A DNA stretch of 64,000 nt from Caulobacteraceae bacterium (lineage in GTDB: Bacteria; Pseudomonadota; Alphaproteobacteria; Caulobacterales; Aquidulcibacteraceae): assembly GCA_009773335.1 (NCBI GenBank), contig WRPF01000010.1, positions 1 to 64,000 on the forward strand, read 5' to 3'. Positions 26,010-35,265 of the stretch are shown here, piece by piece. Numbering within the stretch: the first letter of the stretch is position 1; each line of letters opens with the position of its first letter. The notes under the pieces are model-generated. The model was not told where the DNA came from, did not search any database, and saw nothing but the letters and a program-made list of their open reading frames with translations. The translations under genes were made by a program, and so were the position numbers.

Positions 26010-29000
26010 CTACTCCGCCTGCACGGGCGTTTCTGTTGAGTAGGCGGTGGGCATTTCGCCCTCTTTGCCGCGGTGACCTGTGCGCAGCATCACGCGGCAG
26101 ATCGCAGGCAGCACAAAGAGCGTGAGCAGCGTCGCGGTGATGAGGCCGCCAATGACCACCGTCGCGAGCGGTTTTTGCACTTCCGCGCCGGTGCCGTGGG
26201 CGATCGCCATCGGCACAAACCCGATGGCCGGCACGATGCCGGTCATCAGCACGGCGCGGAACTTCTCGATCATGCCGTCGGAAATAGCGTCATCGAGCGG
26301 CATGCCGAGGTCGAGCCGCTTGTTGATGCTGGTCATCACGATGAGGCCGTTGAGCACGGCAACGCCCGCGAGACAGATGAACCCGACAGCTGCGGAAATG
26401 GAGAACGCCATGCCGGTGATGACCAGCGTGAAGACCCCGCCCGCGAGCGCCAATGGCACGGCGGTGAACACCGCCGCAGCGGCGCGGGTTGTGCCGAGCG
26501 CCATGTAGAGAATGCCGAAGATGAGGACAAAGCAGGCGGGAACAATGATCGACATTCTTTGCGATGCCGACTTCAGGTTCTCGAACTGACCGCCCCAGTT
26601 GAGCCATGACCCGGTGGGTAGTGCCACTTCGGCGCTGACGCGGCGTTGCGCCTCGCCCACGAAGGAGCCGAGATCGCGTCCGCGCACGTTGGCCTGGACC
26701 ACGACACGCCGCTTGCCGTTCTCGCGGCTGACTTGATTGAGCCCTTCGGAGAAGCTGAAGCGCGCCAACTCCCGCAGAGGGATCGACGCCCGCGACCCAT
26801 TGCCGTCTTCAGGAAGCATGACGGGCAGGGCGCCAACTGCATCAAGATCGTCGCGCACGGAGTCGGGAAGGCGGACAACGACGTCGAACCGGCGATCGCC
26901 TTCAAACACGAGCCCGGCATCGCGCCCGCCCATGGCCGTGGCGACGGTGTCAGTCACTTCCTCCAGCGACAGGCCGTATCGCGCGATCGCGTCACGATCG
27001 AACGTCACGTCGAGGGTAGGAAACCCTGCGGTCTGTTCGACTTTCACGTCGGCGGCGCCGTCGATGGATTGCAGCACCTTCGCGACCCGTCCGGCCGCGG
27101 CGCTCATTTCAGCGAGATCGTCGCCGTAGAGCTTGATCGCGACGTCCCCACGTACGCCCGCGATAAGTTCGTTGAAGCGCATCTGGATGGGCTGTGTGAA
27201 CTCATAGGAGTTACCGACCAACTGCTGCAGGCGTGCCTCGATGCGTGCGATGAGTTCGGCCTTGGTCTGGTTCCGGTTGGGCCATTCATCGCGCGGCTTC
27301 AGGATGATGAAGGAGTCCGAGATGTTGACCGGCATCGGGTCCGACGCCACTTCTGCGGTGCCTGTCTTTGAGAAGACGAAGGCGACTTCCGGAAATTCCG
27401 AGATCACTTGCTCCACTCGCGCCTGCATCGCCGTGGATTGCTGAAGCGAAGTGGACGGAATGCGTACGGCCTGAACCGCGATGTCCTGTTCGTCGAGGGT
27501 GGGGATGAACTCCTGTCCCAGCGTGAAGAAGAGCGCGCCCGCGAGCGCGAAAACGGCGATGCCGCCGCCGATCACGGGAATAGGACGGCGGATCGAGAAG
27601 CGCAGCGCCGGCTCGTACGCCCGACGTGAAAGCTCGATCGCCTTGACCTCCTTTTCGGCGACCTTGCCGTTGATGAGGAGGGCCACCATCGCCGGCACGA
27701 AAGTGAGCGACAGGATGAAGGCGGCGCCCAGGGCGAGCATCAGCGTGATCGCCATCGGCGAGAACATCTTGCCCTCGACGCCGGTGAAGGTCAGCAGCGG
27801 CGCAAAGACCAGGAAGATGATGATCTGACCGAAGATGGTCGGCTGGATCATCTCGCGTGACGCCTCCATGGTTTCATGCAGACGTTCCTGCAGCGTCAGC
27901 AATCTCCCCTCGTGATGCTGGCGCTCGGCTAGTCGTCGGAGACAATTTTCAATGATGATCACCGAGCCATCGACGATGAGGCCGAAGTCCAGCGCGCCGA
28001 GCGACATGAGGTTGCCCGACACGCCGAAGAAATTCATCCCGATCGACGTCATCAGCATCGAGAAGGGGATGATGAGCGTGGCGATGATGGCCGCGCGCAC
28101 ATTGCCGAGCAGGAGGAAGAGCGTGGCGGCAACAAGCAGCGCGCCTTCGGCAAGGTTCCGCTGGACGGTAGCGATGGTCGCGTTGACCAGTTTGGACCGG
28201 TCGTAGACCACTTCCGCGATGATGCCCGGGGGAAGAGTGCTGGAGACCTCGCCGAGGCGCTTGGCCGCCGCAGCGGCGACCGTGCGGCTGTTGCCGCCGG
28301 TGAGCATCAAGACTGTGCCGACGACCACTTCTTTGCCATCGGATGTGGCGGCCCCGGTTCTCAGGTCTCCCCCGACACTGACATTGGCCACATCGCGCAC
28401 CGTGATCGGCACGCCGTCGCGCGTCGCGACGACGGCTTCGGAGATTTCAGCAAGCGTGCGGATGCGGGCGTCCGCGCGAACCAGGAAAGATTCGCCGCCG
28501 CGCTGGATGAAGTTGGCCCCCACGGAGAGGTTGGCGCGTTCGAGCGCGTCGGCAAGTTCCGAAAATGAGATGCCGTAGGCCGAGAGCGCACCCGCGTCCG
28601 GTTCCACCACATACTGCTTTTCATAGCCACCGATGGAGTCGACGCCGGCCACGCCGCCAACGGAGCGCATCTGCGGGCGCACGATCCAGTCCTGCACTGT
28701 GCGCAGGTATGCGCCTTGCGCCACGGGGTCGCTGAGGCGCTCGCCTTCGGGCGTGAGATATGCCCCATCGGCTTGCCAGCCGGGCTTGCCAGGCTCCGCG
28801 CGCGCGCCTTCGGCTTTGGGGTCCGCGAAGTGGATCGTCCACATCAGCACTTCGCCGAGACCCGTGGAGATCGGGCCCATTTGCGGCTCGACGGCGTCCG
28901 GCAGGCTTTCGCGCGCCTGTGTCAGACGTTCCGCCACCTGCTGTCGGGCAAAATACACATCCACATCGTCACGGAAGACAACGGTGACCTGGCTAAAGCC

Positions 29001-29264
29001 GTTGCGCGAAATCGAGCGCGTGCTTTCCAGACCGACGATGCCAGACATCGCCGTTTCCACAGGATAGGTGACCAGGCGTTCGATATCGAGCGGACCGAAC
29101 GACGGCGCCACGGTGTTGATCTGCACCTGCTTGTTGGTGATGTCAGGCACCGCGTCGATGGGCAGACGCACGATGTTGAACACGCCGACAGCGGCGATGA
29201 TGAGCGTGACGATAACGACAGCCCAACGGGCTTTGACGGCAAATTCGAGGAGACGGCTGATCAT
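26010..29264 (-). CDS. czcA: CzcA-type heavy-metal RND efflux pump
   Basis: A 1084-aa HME-RND protein. The N-terminus IDAVPDITNKQVQINT is diagnostic of the CzcA/CusA family. The fourth TM segment reads LDFGLIVDGSVIIIENC, with the Asp-Asp-Glu proton/metal residues characteristic of the Co/Zn/Cd (HME1) group. It exports divalent cations from periplasm or cytosol to the exterior with CzcB and CzcC, whose genes precede it on the same strand (34-base gap to czcB). The length and all 12 TM helices appear intact. Confidence 0.94.
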   Translation of the reverse strand: MISRLLEFAVKARWAVVIVTLIIAAVGVFNIVRLPIDAVPDITNKQVQINTVAPSFGPLDIERLVTYPVETAMSGIVGLESTRSISRNGFSQVTVVFRDDVDVYFARQQVAERLTQARESLPDAVEPQMGPISTGLGEVLMWTIHFADPKAEGARAEPGKPGWQADGAYLTPEGERLSDPVAQGAYLRTVQDWIVRPQMRSVGGVAGVDSIGGYEKQYVVEPDAGALSAYGISFSELADALERANLSVGANFIQRGGESFLVRADARIRTLAEISEAVVATRDGVPITVRDVANVSVGGDLRTGAATSDGKEVVVGTVLMLTGGNSRTVAAAAAKRLGEVSSTLPPGIIAEVVYDRSKLVNATIATVQRNLAEGALLVAATLFLLLGNVRAAIIATLIIPFSMLMTSIGMNFFGVSGNLMSLGALDFGLIVDGSVIIIENCLRRLAERQHHEGRLLTLQERLHETMEASREMIQPTIFGQIIIFLVFAPLLTFTGVEGKMFSPMAITLMLALGAAFILSLTFVPAMVALLINGKVAEKEVKAIELSRRAYEPALRFSIRRPIPVIGGGIAVFALAGALFFTLGQEFIPTLDEQDIAVQAVRIPSTSLQQSTAMQARVEQVISEFPEVAFVFSKTGTAEVASDPMPVNISDSFIILKPRDEWPNRNQTKAELIARIEARLQQLVGNSYEFTQPIQMRFNELIAGVRGDVAIKLYGDDLAEMSAAAGRVAKVLQSIDGAADVKVEQTAGFPTLDVTFDRDAIARYGLSLEEVTDTVATAMGGRDAGLVFEGDRRFDVVVRLPDSVRDDLDAVGALPVMLPEDGNGSRASIPLRELARFSFSEGLNQVSRENGKRRVVVQANVRGRDLGSFVGEAQRRVSAEVALPTGSWLNWGGQFENLKSASQRMSIIVPACFVLIFGILYMALGTTRAAAAVFTAVPLALAGGVFTLVITGMAFSISAAVGFICLAGVAVLNGLIVMTSINKRLDLGMPLDDAISDGMIEKFRAVLMTGIVPAIGFVPMAIAHGTGAEVQKPLATVVIGGLITATLLTLFVLPAICRVMLRTGHRGKEGEMPTAYSTETPVQAE

Positions 29265-29297
29265 GTTTACGTATCCGATTGGAAGACTGGCCGAGAC

Positions 29298-30341
29298 CTA
29301 GTGGTCGTGAGAAGCGGACCCTTTTCCGATCTCCGCCTTCACCAGGAAGGCGTTCTCGGACACGTAAGTTTCGCCGGCAGCCAGTCCTGACGTGATCTCG
29401 ACACTGGCGGCGCCCGTGCGCCCTAGCGTGACCGGACGCGCCTCGTAGGTGTCTGCCGCCACGCGCACGAAGACGACGCTCTTGCCCTCAAGCGTCTGCA
29501 CGGCGTCCGTCACAACGGCCACTGGCGCGTTGCGTTCGGTGAGGACGACGGAGCCGCGCACCGCCATGCCTGGACGCAAGGGAGAGTTGGCGGCGATCGT
29601 GAGCGGCGCGCGCGCGAGCAGCGTCTGGCTATGCGCGTCGGCGGTCGGCAACACGGTGGCGATTCGCGCGTCGATCCGCGTGGCGCCGTCGAGACCCGTG
29701 ATCGTAACGCTCTGGCCCGGCGCCACCCTGCCGATATCGCGGGTCACGACGTTGAGTTCCGCCTGCAGCTTGGAGAGGTCGCCCACGACGAACAGTGGTT
29801 CGTCACTTGTCACGTCGCCGATGTTTGTCTGGCGCTCAAGGACAATGCCGGAGATCGGCGTCGTGATCGAGTAGACTTGCAGGCTTTCTGCGCTTTCCAC
29901 ACGCGCCAGTGTCTCGCCGCGTCGCACCGTGTCGCCAATGTTGCGCGACACGACGCGCACGGGCCCGGGATAGGGTGCATGCACCTCGGCACGCGCGGCA
30001 GGCTGCAGCATGATGCGCCCGGTGAGGTTGAGCCGTTCCTGAATGGCGCCGGGCCCAGCTGCGGAGACCTTTATGCCGGACGCTTCGGCCGATGCAGCGG
30101 GAATCGTGACGCGCTCGCCGTTTTCCTCACCGGCGTGTTCACCGCCTTCCTCTTCATGGCCTTCTTCGGCATGCCCGGCGTCGCCGCCTTCCTTTTCGCC
30201 TTCCTTGTGGCCCGGCTCTTCGTGCCCGGCGTCAGCGGTGGTTTTTTCCGCATCGGCCTCGCCGCGCCCGCAAGACGCCAGTCCGAGGGCGAGCAGGAGC
30301 GCCAACGGCGCGGCGGCAGTCTTCATTCTGAAGGTCTTCAT
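29298..30341 (-). CDS. czcB: CzcB-type membrane-fusion protein (lipoprotein)
   Basis: A 347-aa adaptor. A lipoprotein signal ends LGLASC (lipobox). A strikingly His/Glu-rich stretch at residues 35-75 (units such as GHKEGEKEGG and GHEEEGGEHAGEE) probably binds metal in the periplasm. Lipoyl-like (SITTPISGIVLERQTNIGDV) and beta-barrel domains follow. It ends KGSASHDH. It joins CzcA to CzcC. The start at 30341 overlaps the czcC stop by one base; ATG at 30326 is the alternative. Confidence 0.92.
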   Translation of the reverse strand: MKTFRMKTAAAPLALLLALGLASCGRGEADAEKTTADAGHEEPGHKEGEKEGGDAGHAEEGHEEEGGEHAGEENGERVTIPAASAEASGIKVSAAGPGAIQERLNLTGRIMLQPAARAEVHAPYPGPVRVVSRNIGDTVRRGETLARVESAESLQVYSITTPISGIVLERQTNIGDVTSDEPLFVVGDLSKLQAELNVVTRDIGRVAPGQSVTITGLDGATRIDARIATVLPTADAHSQTLLARAPLTIAANSPLRPGMAVRGSVVLTERNAPVAVVTDAVQTLEGKSVVFVRVAADTYEARPVTLGRTGAASVEITSGLAAGETYVSENAFLVKAEIGKGSASHDH

Positions 30342-31666
30342 CAGTGGATCTCCTCGCCCGGCAGGGCCTCGGCGAAACGGGCGGTGAGGCGGTCAAGAGC
30401 CGCTTCGTTGGCATGATAGGAGCGCAGTGACTCCACGCGGCCTTGTCGCGCGTCCGACAACGAACGCTGAGCTTCGAGGACGTCGAGATAGGAGAAAGCG
30501 CCGCGGTCGTAGCCCTGCTGCGCCAATGAAAGCGCGCGCTGTGCTTGTGGAATGACGTCTTCCTCAGTGGCGCGCACAGCGGCGGCGTCGCTGGCGAGCG
30601 CGCGCTGCAGCGCGACAAACTCTCCGGTGATCGCGCGGCGGCGTGCTTCGAGATCAAACTCCGCGCGCCGTCGTTCGGCGTCGGCCCGTGCTATGGAGCC
30701 CTGGTTGCGGTCGAAAATGCCGAGCGGGATAGCGAAGCCCGCGACGAGGGCGCCATCGCCATTGCGATCCTCGAACCGCCGATACCCAAGACTCAGCGTA
30801 GGGTTTCTGTAGCTGAGGGATCGTTCGAGCCGCGTCGCCGCATCCAGCCGTTCGCGTTCTGCGGCGAGCCGCGCAAGATCGGGACTGGCGTCCGTTGGCA
30901 GGTCGTGACCGTGATCGCTGGTCTGGGGAACCGCGTACTCAGCGCGCAGCAGCGTGAAGGTCTGTTCGTCCCCAAGTCCGAGTAGTGTTGCGAGCCGACC
31001 ACGGGCTGTGGCGGCTGCGGCCAGCGCCCGTGTGAGTGCAATTCGGGCCTCCGCCAGCCCGGCTTGTGCGCGTGCGCCTGCCATCAGCGGATCTCGGGCC
31101 GCCGCGACGCGTCGCGCCACCGATGCATTCAGCGCCTCCGCGGTCGTCAATCTCTCGCGTTCTATGGAAACGATCTCTTCTGCCGCGAGCGCGTCGTAGT
31201 AGGCGGTCTGCACGTCGCGGATGAGATCGAGGCCGCGAAGCACACGTTCCAACTCGGCGCCATGCAACTCACGATCTGCGACCCGAATCCGCGCCTTGCG
31301 TTGACCGCCGAGTTCTACTTCCTGGGCGAGACTGATTGTGGTTTCAGCGCCTTGAAGGCCGCGTAGATCGTCTTTGCCGCCAAAGTTCTCGACTTCCGTC
31401 GAAAGCTCGGGGTTTAGGCGCACGCGCGCTTGACGCACACCGCCGCGCGCCGCGTCTACGCTGGCGCCGGCTGCGCGCAGCCCGGGATCGGCCTCCACCG
31501 CAAGGCCAACCGCATCGCGCAAGGCGAGGGGCGGGCTGGTCTGCGCGAGCGCCGCTGGCGCGAGCAAAGGCGCGGCGATCGCAAAGACCGCGAGATGTGA
31601 AGTCGCCGAGGCGAGGCGTCGCAAGACGCGCGCAGTGCGCCAAAGGGAACCGTAGGTGTCGGGCAT
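30341..31666 (-). CDS. czcC: CzcC-type outer-membrane efflux channel (TolC family)
   Basis: A 441-aa protein with an N-terminal signal ending in LLAPAALAQ, then two homologous halves of long alpha-helical hairpins, each opening with a LxLxxA..xA pattern (PLALRDAVGLAVEADPGLR and the QRALSLAQQGYDRGAFSYLD repeat). This is the outer-membrane factor fold; trimers form the exit duct for the CzcCBA complex. Its stop touches the czcB start and it lies 53 bases after the small periplasmic gene. Confidence 0.92.
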   Translation of the reverse strand: MPDTYGSLWRTARVLRRLASATSHLAVFAIAAPLLAPAALAQTSPPLALRDAVGLAVEADPGLRAAGASVDAARGGVRQARVRLNPELSTEVENFGGKDDLRGLQGAETTISLAQEVELGGQRKARIRVADRELHGAELERVLRGLDLIRDVQTAYYDALAAEEIVSIERERLTTAEALNASVARRVAAARDPLMAGARAQAGLAEARIALTRALAAAATARGRLATLLGLGDEQTFTLLRAEYAVPQTSDHGHDLPTDASPDLARLAAERERLDAATRLERSLSYRNPTLSLGYRRFEDRNGDGALVAGFAIPLGIFDRNQGSIARADAERRRAEFDLEARRRAITGEFVALQRALASDAAAVRATEEDVIPQAQRALSLAQQGYDRGAFSYLDVLEAQRSLSDARQGRVESLRSYHANEAALDRLTARFAEALPGEEIH

Positions 31667-31719
31667 GGAAATTCCGCGATGCGTGAGGGATCACGCGCAG
31701 CGGAATGGCCCGCTGCGCG

Positions 31720-32088
31720 TTAGGCGAGCGCGGTCGTTCTTGGCGGTCGGTCGAGCCCTTGCGGCGTCGCAAGAGGCGCATCGCCTGACTCGGTGGGCGT
31801 CGTTGTTTCCCGCGACACGCGCAGCGCAACCGCCACATGGTCCACGCCCGGAAGGACTGTCGCATGCGCCGCACAGCAATGATCTGTCTGCGTCTGGATC
31901 AACGGGTCATGCGGCGGCGCAGAGTGAGAGCCATCGGCCTGCATTTGTGTTATGTTATAGGATACGGAGAATTCAGCGCGCTCTTTTGCGTAGTCTGACG
32001 CGACGTGTCCGATCGCAAGGAATGCGATGAGCGCAACGCATAGCGTCGCAACCCACCGGTTCCAGTTGATCGACCCGCGCAACATCAA
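31720..32088 (-). CDS. Small exported His/Cys-containing protein, CzcI-like by position
   Basis: A 122-aa protein. One N-terminal hydrophobic segment (WVATLCVALIAFLAIGHVA) acts as a signal or anchor, and the mature part carries QTDHCCAAHATVLPGVDH, a likely metal-binding patch. Short exported proteins of this sort precede czcCBA in other metal loci (CzcI), but sequence identity cannot be judged here. It overlaps the CDF gene by 4 bases, which supports it as a real gene. The C-terminus is Pro/Thr-rich and probably disordered. Confidence 0.65.
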   Translation of the reverse strand: MMLRGSINWNRWVATLCVALIAFLAIGHVASDYAKERAEFSVSYNITQMQADGSHSAPPHDPLIQTQTDHCCAAHATVLPGVDHVAVALRVSRETTTPTESGDAPLATPQGLDRPPRTTALA

Positions 32089-32723
32089 GCGCTCATCCCC
32101 TGTGGCGCAAAAGCCGATTCGCGGCGCGCCTGTCTATATACAGACCAGGACCCGCTGAGAAACAGTAAAGACATGATAACCCCGACCGCGAGATCGGGCC
32201 ACGGCGATCGTGTCGCAGCTGTCGCACCCGCGGCGGCGATAACCAATCCATTCCCGAAGGCGTCATTGCGCGAGCACAGCCACACCGACCGCAGGTTGGC
32301 GTCGCTGTGCCTAAACCGAAGCAGGAGGACGACCGCGCCAACGTTCACGGCGAGGGCGAGCGCGCCGATGACGCCCATCGGCGCAGGCTCGGGCGGCGTC
32401 GCCGCGATGAACTTGGCGACAGCCATCGCGAGGACGAACACGCCCATCGCCAGCATTGCCGCGCTCTTGACCAGAGCGGCCCGTGTCCGCACGCGCGCGG
32501 AACGGCCGATCGCCCAGAGCGTGATCGCATAAGTCGCAGCGTCAGCGCCGAAATCCAGCGCGTCGGCTTGTAGCGCCAGTGATCCGGCGGCATGGCCGCC
32601 AATCGCCTCAATCGCGAACATTGCGGCGTTGGCGATCAGGACGATCCAGAGGATGCGGCGCGCTTGCGCATCGACGGGCGGCGGACCGATGCTTCCGCAA
32701 CCGTCGCTGCAATTCTTGCTCAT
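32085..32723 (-). CDS. CDF-like cation transporter (short form)
   Basis: A 212-aa, roughly six-helix membrane protein. It contains the LALQADALDFGADAATYAIT segment where CDF transporters have the HxxxD metal site of TM2, and SRNDAFGNGLV for TM5. The usual His is replaced by Asp/Leu context, so its metal preference differs from ZitB/CzcD. It lacks the C-terminal cytosolic domain of typical CDF proteins (about 300 aa). The N-terminus has a Cys pair (NCSDGCG). It is coupled to its neighbours by 4-base overlaps at both ends. Confidence 0.78.
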   Translation of the reverse strand: MSKNCSDGCGSIGPPPVDAQARRILWIVLIANAAMFAIEAIGGHAAGSLALQADALDFGADAATYAITLWAIGRSARVRTRAALVKSAAMLAMGVFVLAMAVAKFIAATPPEPAPMGVIGALALAVNVGAVVLLLRFRHSDANLRSVWLCSRNDAFGNGLVIAAAGATAATRSPWPDLAVGVIMSLLFLSGSWSVYRQARRESAFAPQGMSA

Positions 32724-33400
32724 GGAGCCCTCCCGCTGCCTGTCAGCGGCCGTCGCGCAAAATAGATCGAGATCGACCCCGTCGGCGTGGGCACTACCGC
32801 GCGCTCCTCCACGTCATCGAATCCGGCCTCGCGCATCAAGCTCGGCAAAATACCTTCCGCATTGGGCGTGGTGTTCTCGAACCCATCAAGTCGCTGCACT
32901 TGTCTGAAAAGTGTGCGCATTAGGCGCGTCCTTTGCAGGCCATAGTCAGCAATGTGAACCTCGCCATTTGCGATCAGCGCGTCATGCATCGCCTTCAGAC
33001 CGAGCCGCTTTTCCGCCATCGGAATCTGATGGAAAACCAGGCTTGAAACTGCCTTGTTCAGGCGCCGGGCTCCCGTGCCCGCAGCGTCTCTCGCAAAGCC
33101 TTGCACGAAAAGAATTTCGCGATTGGCGCGCCGGGCCTTCTCTTCGGCGCGCTTCAGTACGGCAGTGTCTGGGTCAAGCCCCGACACTATCGCCTTGGGC
33201 GCAGCTCGCTTGAGCATGAGTGCAAATGTGCCCGTCCCGCAGCCGACATCGAGAATCACTTCATCCGGCATCGGCGCGACTTGACGCAGAAGCCTCTCGC
33301 GCCATCGTCCCTCGCGCGTCAAAAGCGCGATCGCGGCATCGTAGAACGGCGTCAAGACGGCGTGGCCGAGGGCAGGCGTAAACTCTTGGTTCTTTGTCAT
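32720..33400 (-). CDS. Class I SAM-dependent methyltransferase
   Basis: A 226-aa Rossmann-type methyltransferase. The SAM-binding motif I is ILDVGCGTGTFALML, with acidic motif II around SGLDPDTAVL. No signal peptide or TM helix is visible. The substrate is unknown; UbiE-like small-molecule or lipid methyltransferases have this size. It is coupled by 4-base overlaps both to the CDF gene and to the upstream membrane methyltransferase, so two methyltransferases open the metal-resistance operon. Confidence 0.82.
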   Translation of the reverse strand: MTKNQEFTPALGHAVLTPFYDAAIALLTREGRWRERLLRQVAPMPDEVILDVGCGTGTFALMLKRAAPKAIVSGLDPDTAVLKRAEEKARRANREILFVQGFARDAAGTGARRLNKAVSSLVFHQIPMAEKRLGLKAMHDALIANGEVHIADYGLQRTRLMRTLFRQVQRLDGFENTTPNAEGILPSLMREAGFDDVEERAVVPTPTGSISIYFARRPLTGSGRAP

Positions 33401-34017
33401 TGTGACAACCGCCCGAACCAGCGTCCCACTTCGGCGGCGTAGCGCTCGTAGGCGTCGCCATGTTTTTCACGCAGGGCTTCTTCTTCGATGCGCACCTGGA
33501 TCAGTGTCAGCGTCCAGGTCGCCGCCAGAATGGCGGCCGTACCAATGTGCGGCGACCATAAGAAGAGCGCCAAGAGGGCGCCGATCATCCCGACGAAGAT
33601 CGGATTGCGCGACCAGCGAAACAGGCCGCGCGCGACCAGCGGCCCCGGTCCTTCAGTCGGCACGCCGATGCGCCATGAGGCACCCATCTGGATTTGCGCA
33701 AGGGCGATGACGAGGACCGAGCCGGCGAAGATCGCGGCGGCGCTCCATTTCAGTGCGGCGCTGTCGGCCCAGCTTGGCCGCCCCAACATGATTTCCCAAG
33801 CCGGCGCCAGCCATGACAAGGCGGCGAAGGCGAGCGCGAGCACGACCGCGATTTTCCAGTTGCGCTCGGCCACACTCTGGATGGCCGCGTGACGCCCAAA
33901 ACTGAACGCCTTGACCCCGTGGGCGCGCTCGACGCCCAAAACCCGCAATGCCGACACGGCGATGATGAGGAGGATGGCAGCCAGCGGAAGCCAGGCGGGC
34001 GGTGAAAGCAGCGACAT
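33397..34017 (-). CDS. czcN: CzcN-like membrane methyltransferase (ICMT/PEMT family)
   Basis: A 206-aa protein with about five TM helices and the C-terminal methyltransferase signature of isoprenylcysteine carboxyl methyltransferase/PEMT-like enzymes: GLFRWSRNPIFVGMIG followed by RIEEEALREKHGDAYERYAAEV. CzcN and NccN of Cupriavidus metal-resistance operons belong to this family, hence the symbol. It is the first gene of the leftward operon, with a MerR-type promoter just upstream. Its methyl acceptor is unknown. Confidence 0.82.
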   Translation of the reverse strand: MSLLSPPAWLPLAAILLIIAVSALRVLGVERAHGVKAFSFGRHAAIQSVAERNWKIAVVLALAFAALSWLAPAWEIMLGRPSWADSAALKWSAAAIFAGSVLVIALAQIQMGASWRIGVPTEGPGPLVARGLFRWSRNPIFVGMIGALLALFLWSPHIGTAAILAATWTLTLIQVRIEEEALREKHGDAYERYAAEVGRWFGRLSQ

Positions 34018-34040
34018 TGGAAGGGCCTCGATTTTCGACG

Positions 34041-34077
34041 CCCAATCCTCTACATTCTCTAGTGACTAGAGGATCAA
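34041..34077 (-). promoter_or_regulatory. MerR-type promoter of the czc operon
   Basis: On the minus strand -35 TTGATC (34072-34077) and -10 TAGAGG (34047-34052) are separated by exactly 19 bases, the stretched spacing that MerR activators need. The spacer contains CTCTAG-TGA-CTAGAG (34057-34071), a dyad like those bound by CadR/ZntR/PbrR-type proteins. It drives the czcN...czcCBA...ATPase operon. The same region would serve the adjacent, now broken, merR gene at 34085. Confidence 0.75.
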
Positions 34078-34084
34078 GACTAAA

Positions 34085-34499
34085 ATGCAGGCCATCGGCG
34101 CTGTCGCCAATCACACCGGACTGAAGATCCCGACCATCCGCTTCTACGAGCAGGAGGGGCTCATCCGCGCGCCCGACCGCACGGGTAGCGGGTGAACTCG
34201 ACGACATCCGCTCTCTCCTTGATCTGACCGACAACCCGGACCGCTCTTGCGATGACGCCGACCGCATCGCCCGCAAGCACCTGGCCGAAGTCGAGCAGCG
34301 CCTCGTGCAATTGACTGCACTGAAAGCGGAACTGAAACGGATTGTAAGGTCATGCGCCGGCGGAAGCGCCGCCCAATGCCGCGTGATCGAGGCATTGGCG
34401 GATCACGCCCATTGCAGCGCGGACCATGCAGGCGCGCAGCGTTCACCGGCCCGTTCGGCGCGCGCCAAGTCCGCGCGCTTGGCAGGACGGCGAAAATGA
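34085..34499 (+). pseudogene. Broken MerR-family metal regulator
   Basis: The 5' part encodes a normal MerR start (IGAVANHTGLKIPTIRFYEQ then EGLIRAPDRTGSG) and stops at TGA 34193-34195. In another frame the middle and C-terminal parts continue directly (ELDDIRSLLDLTDNPDRSC) and end with a Cys-containing metal-binding region (SCAGG...[14 protein letters not shown]). The segment that should link the HTH to the helix (the second HTH helix and about 20-25 residues) is missing, so a deletion plus frameshift has destroyed the gene. The Cys pattern resembles CadR/ZntR-type sensors. Its target promoter, just left, is intact. Confidence 0.85.
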
Positions 34500-34828
34500 G
34501 TCCGGCCACGATCGCCATCTACGCCGCTGCGGCGGTCGCAGAGATCGCCGGTTGCTTTGCATTCTGGGCATGGCTGCGCCTTGGCCGTTCGCCGTGGTGG
34601 TTGGCGCCGGGCCTGGTTTCGCTGTGCCTCTTTGCCTGGTTGCTTACGCTTGTGCCCACGAGTGCGGCGGGAAGGGCGTATGCGGCCTATGGCGGCGTCT
34701 ATATCGCGGCATCGCTTGCGTGGCTCTGGATGGTGGAGGGCATGCGCCCCGATCGCTGGGATGTGCTCGGCGCAGGCGTCTGCGTATTGGGCGCTGCAAT
34801 TATCCTGCTCGGACCACGCGGCGCCTAG
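34496..34828 (+). CDS. YnfA (UPF0060) family membrane protein
   Basis: A 110-aa protein with four TM helices. It matches the YnfA/UPF0060 family: [19 protein letters not shown] at the start, [18 protein letters not shown] in the third helix and [20 protein letters not shown] at the end, with the family's normal length (about 108 aa). These are small multidrug-resistance-like proteins; transport substrate unknown. The ATG overlaps the stop of the merR remnant (ATGA), so it was once coupled to that regulator. Confidence 0.9.
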   Translation: MSPATIAIYAAAAVAEIAGCFAFWAWLRLGRSPWWLAPGLVSLCLFAWLLTLVPTSAAGRAYAAYGGVYIAASLAWLWMVEGMRPDRWDVLGAGVCVLGAAIILLGPRGA

Positions 34829-34832
34829 ACGC

Positions 34833-35246
34833 TCACGTCGCCAGATCAACGATCAGCGCGCATTGCGATGCGGGCCGGGCAACGCATGCGTCCGTGCAGG
34901 TGGCGGCCATTGTCTTCAGCGTGCGTTCAAGCGCTTCGAGTTCGATGCGGCGCGCCCGCACCGTTTCAAGGTGCTGAAGGGTGAGGTCGCGTGCGGACAG
35001 GCACGATGGCGCTCTCGCGTCCATAACATCGAGCAGGGAGCGGATGTCGTCGATGGGGAAATTCAGGTCGCGGCATCGCCGAATGAAGCGCAGTCGATGA
35101 ATTTCGGGATGCCCATATGCCCGTCGGCCGTTGGCGCCGCGACCAACGGGGCGGAGCAATCCGATTTCTTCATAGTAGCGGATTGTCGCGGGCGTGCATT
35201 GGGTGCGCGCGGCGGCGTCTCCGATGGTCATGCCCGCACTAGCCAT
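34833..35246 (-). CDS. MerR-family regulator (thiol-metal type)
   Basis: A 137-aa protein. The winged HTH reads MTIGDAAARTQCTPATIRYY, then EEIGLLRPVGRGANGRRAYG; a dimerisation helix leads to a C-terminal Cys cluster (CTDACVARPASQC), with a further Cys at SCLSARD. In mercury-type MerR the ligands are one Cys before the long helix and two after it about nine residues apart, close to this pattern but with one residue less between the last two. Hg(II) or another thiophilic metal is likely. It is divergent from a small membrane protein and faces a perfect palindrome. Confidence 0.85.
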   Translation of the reverse strand: MASAGMTIGDAAARTQCTPATIRYYEEIGLLRPVGRGANGRRAYGHPEIHRLRFIRRCRDLNFPIDDIRSLLDVMDARAPSCLSARDLTLQHLETVRARRIELEALERTLKTMAATCTDACVARPASQCALIVDLAT

Positions 35247-35265
35247 CGTGTTCTCCTATAAGCGC

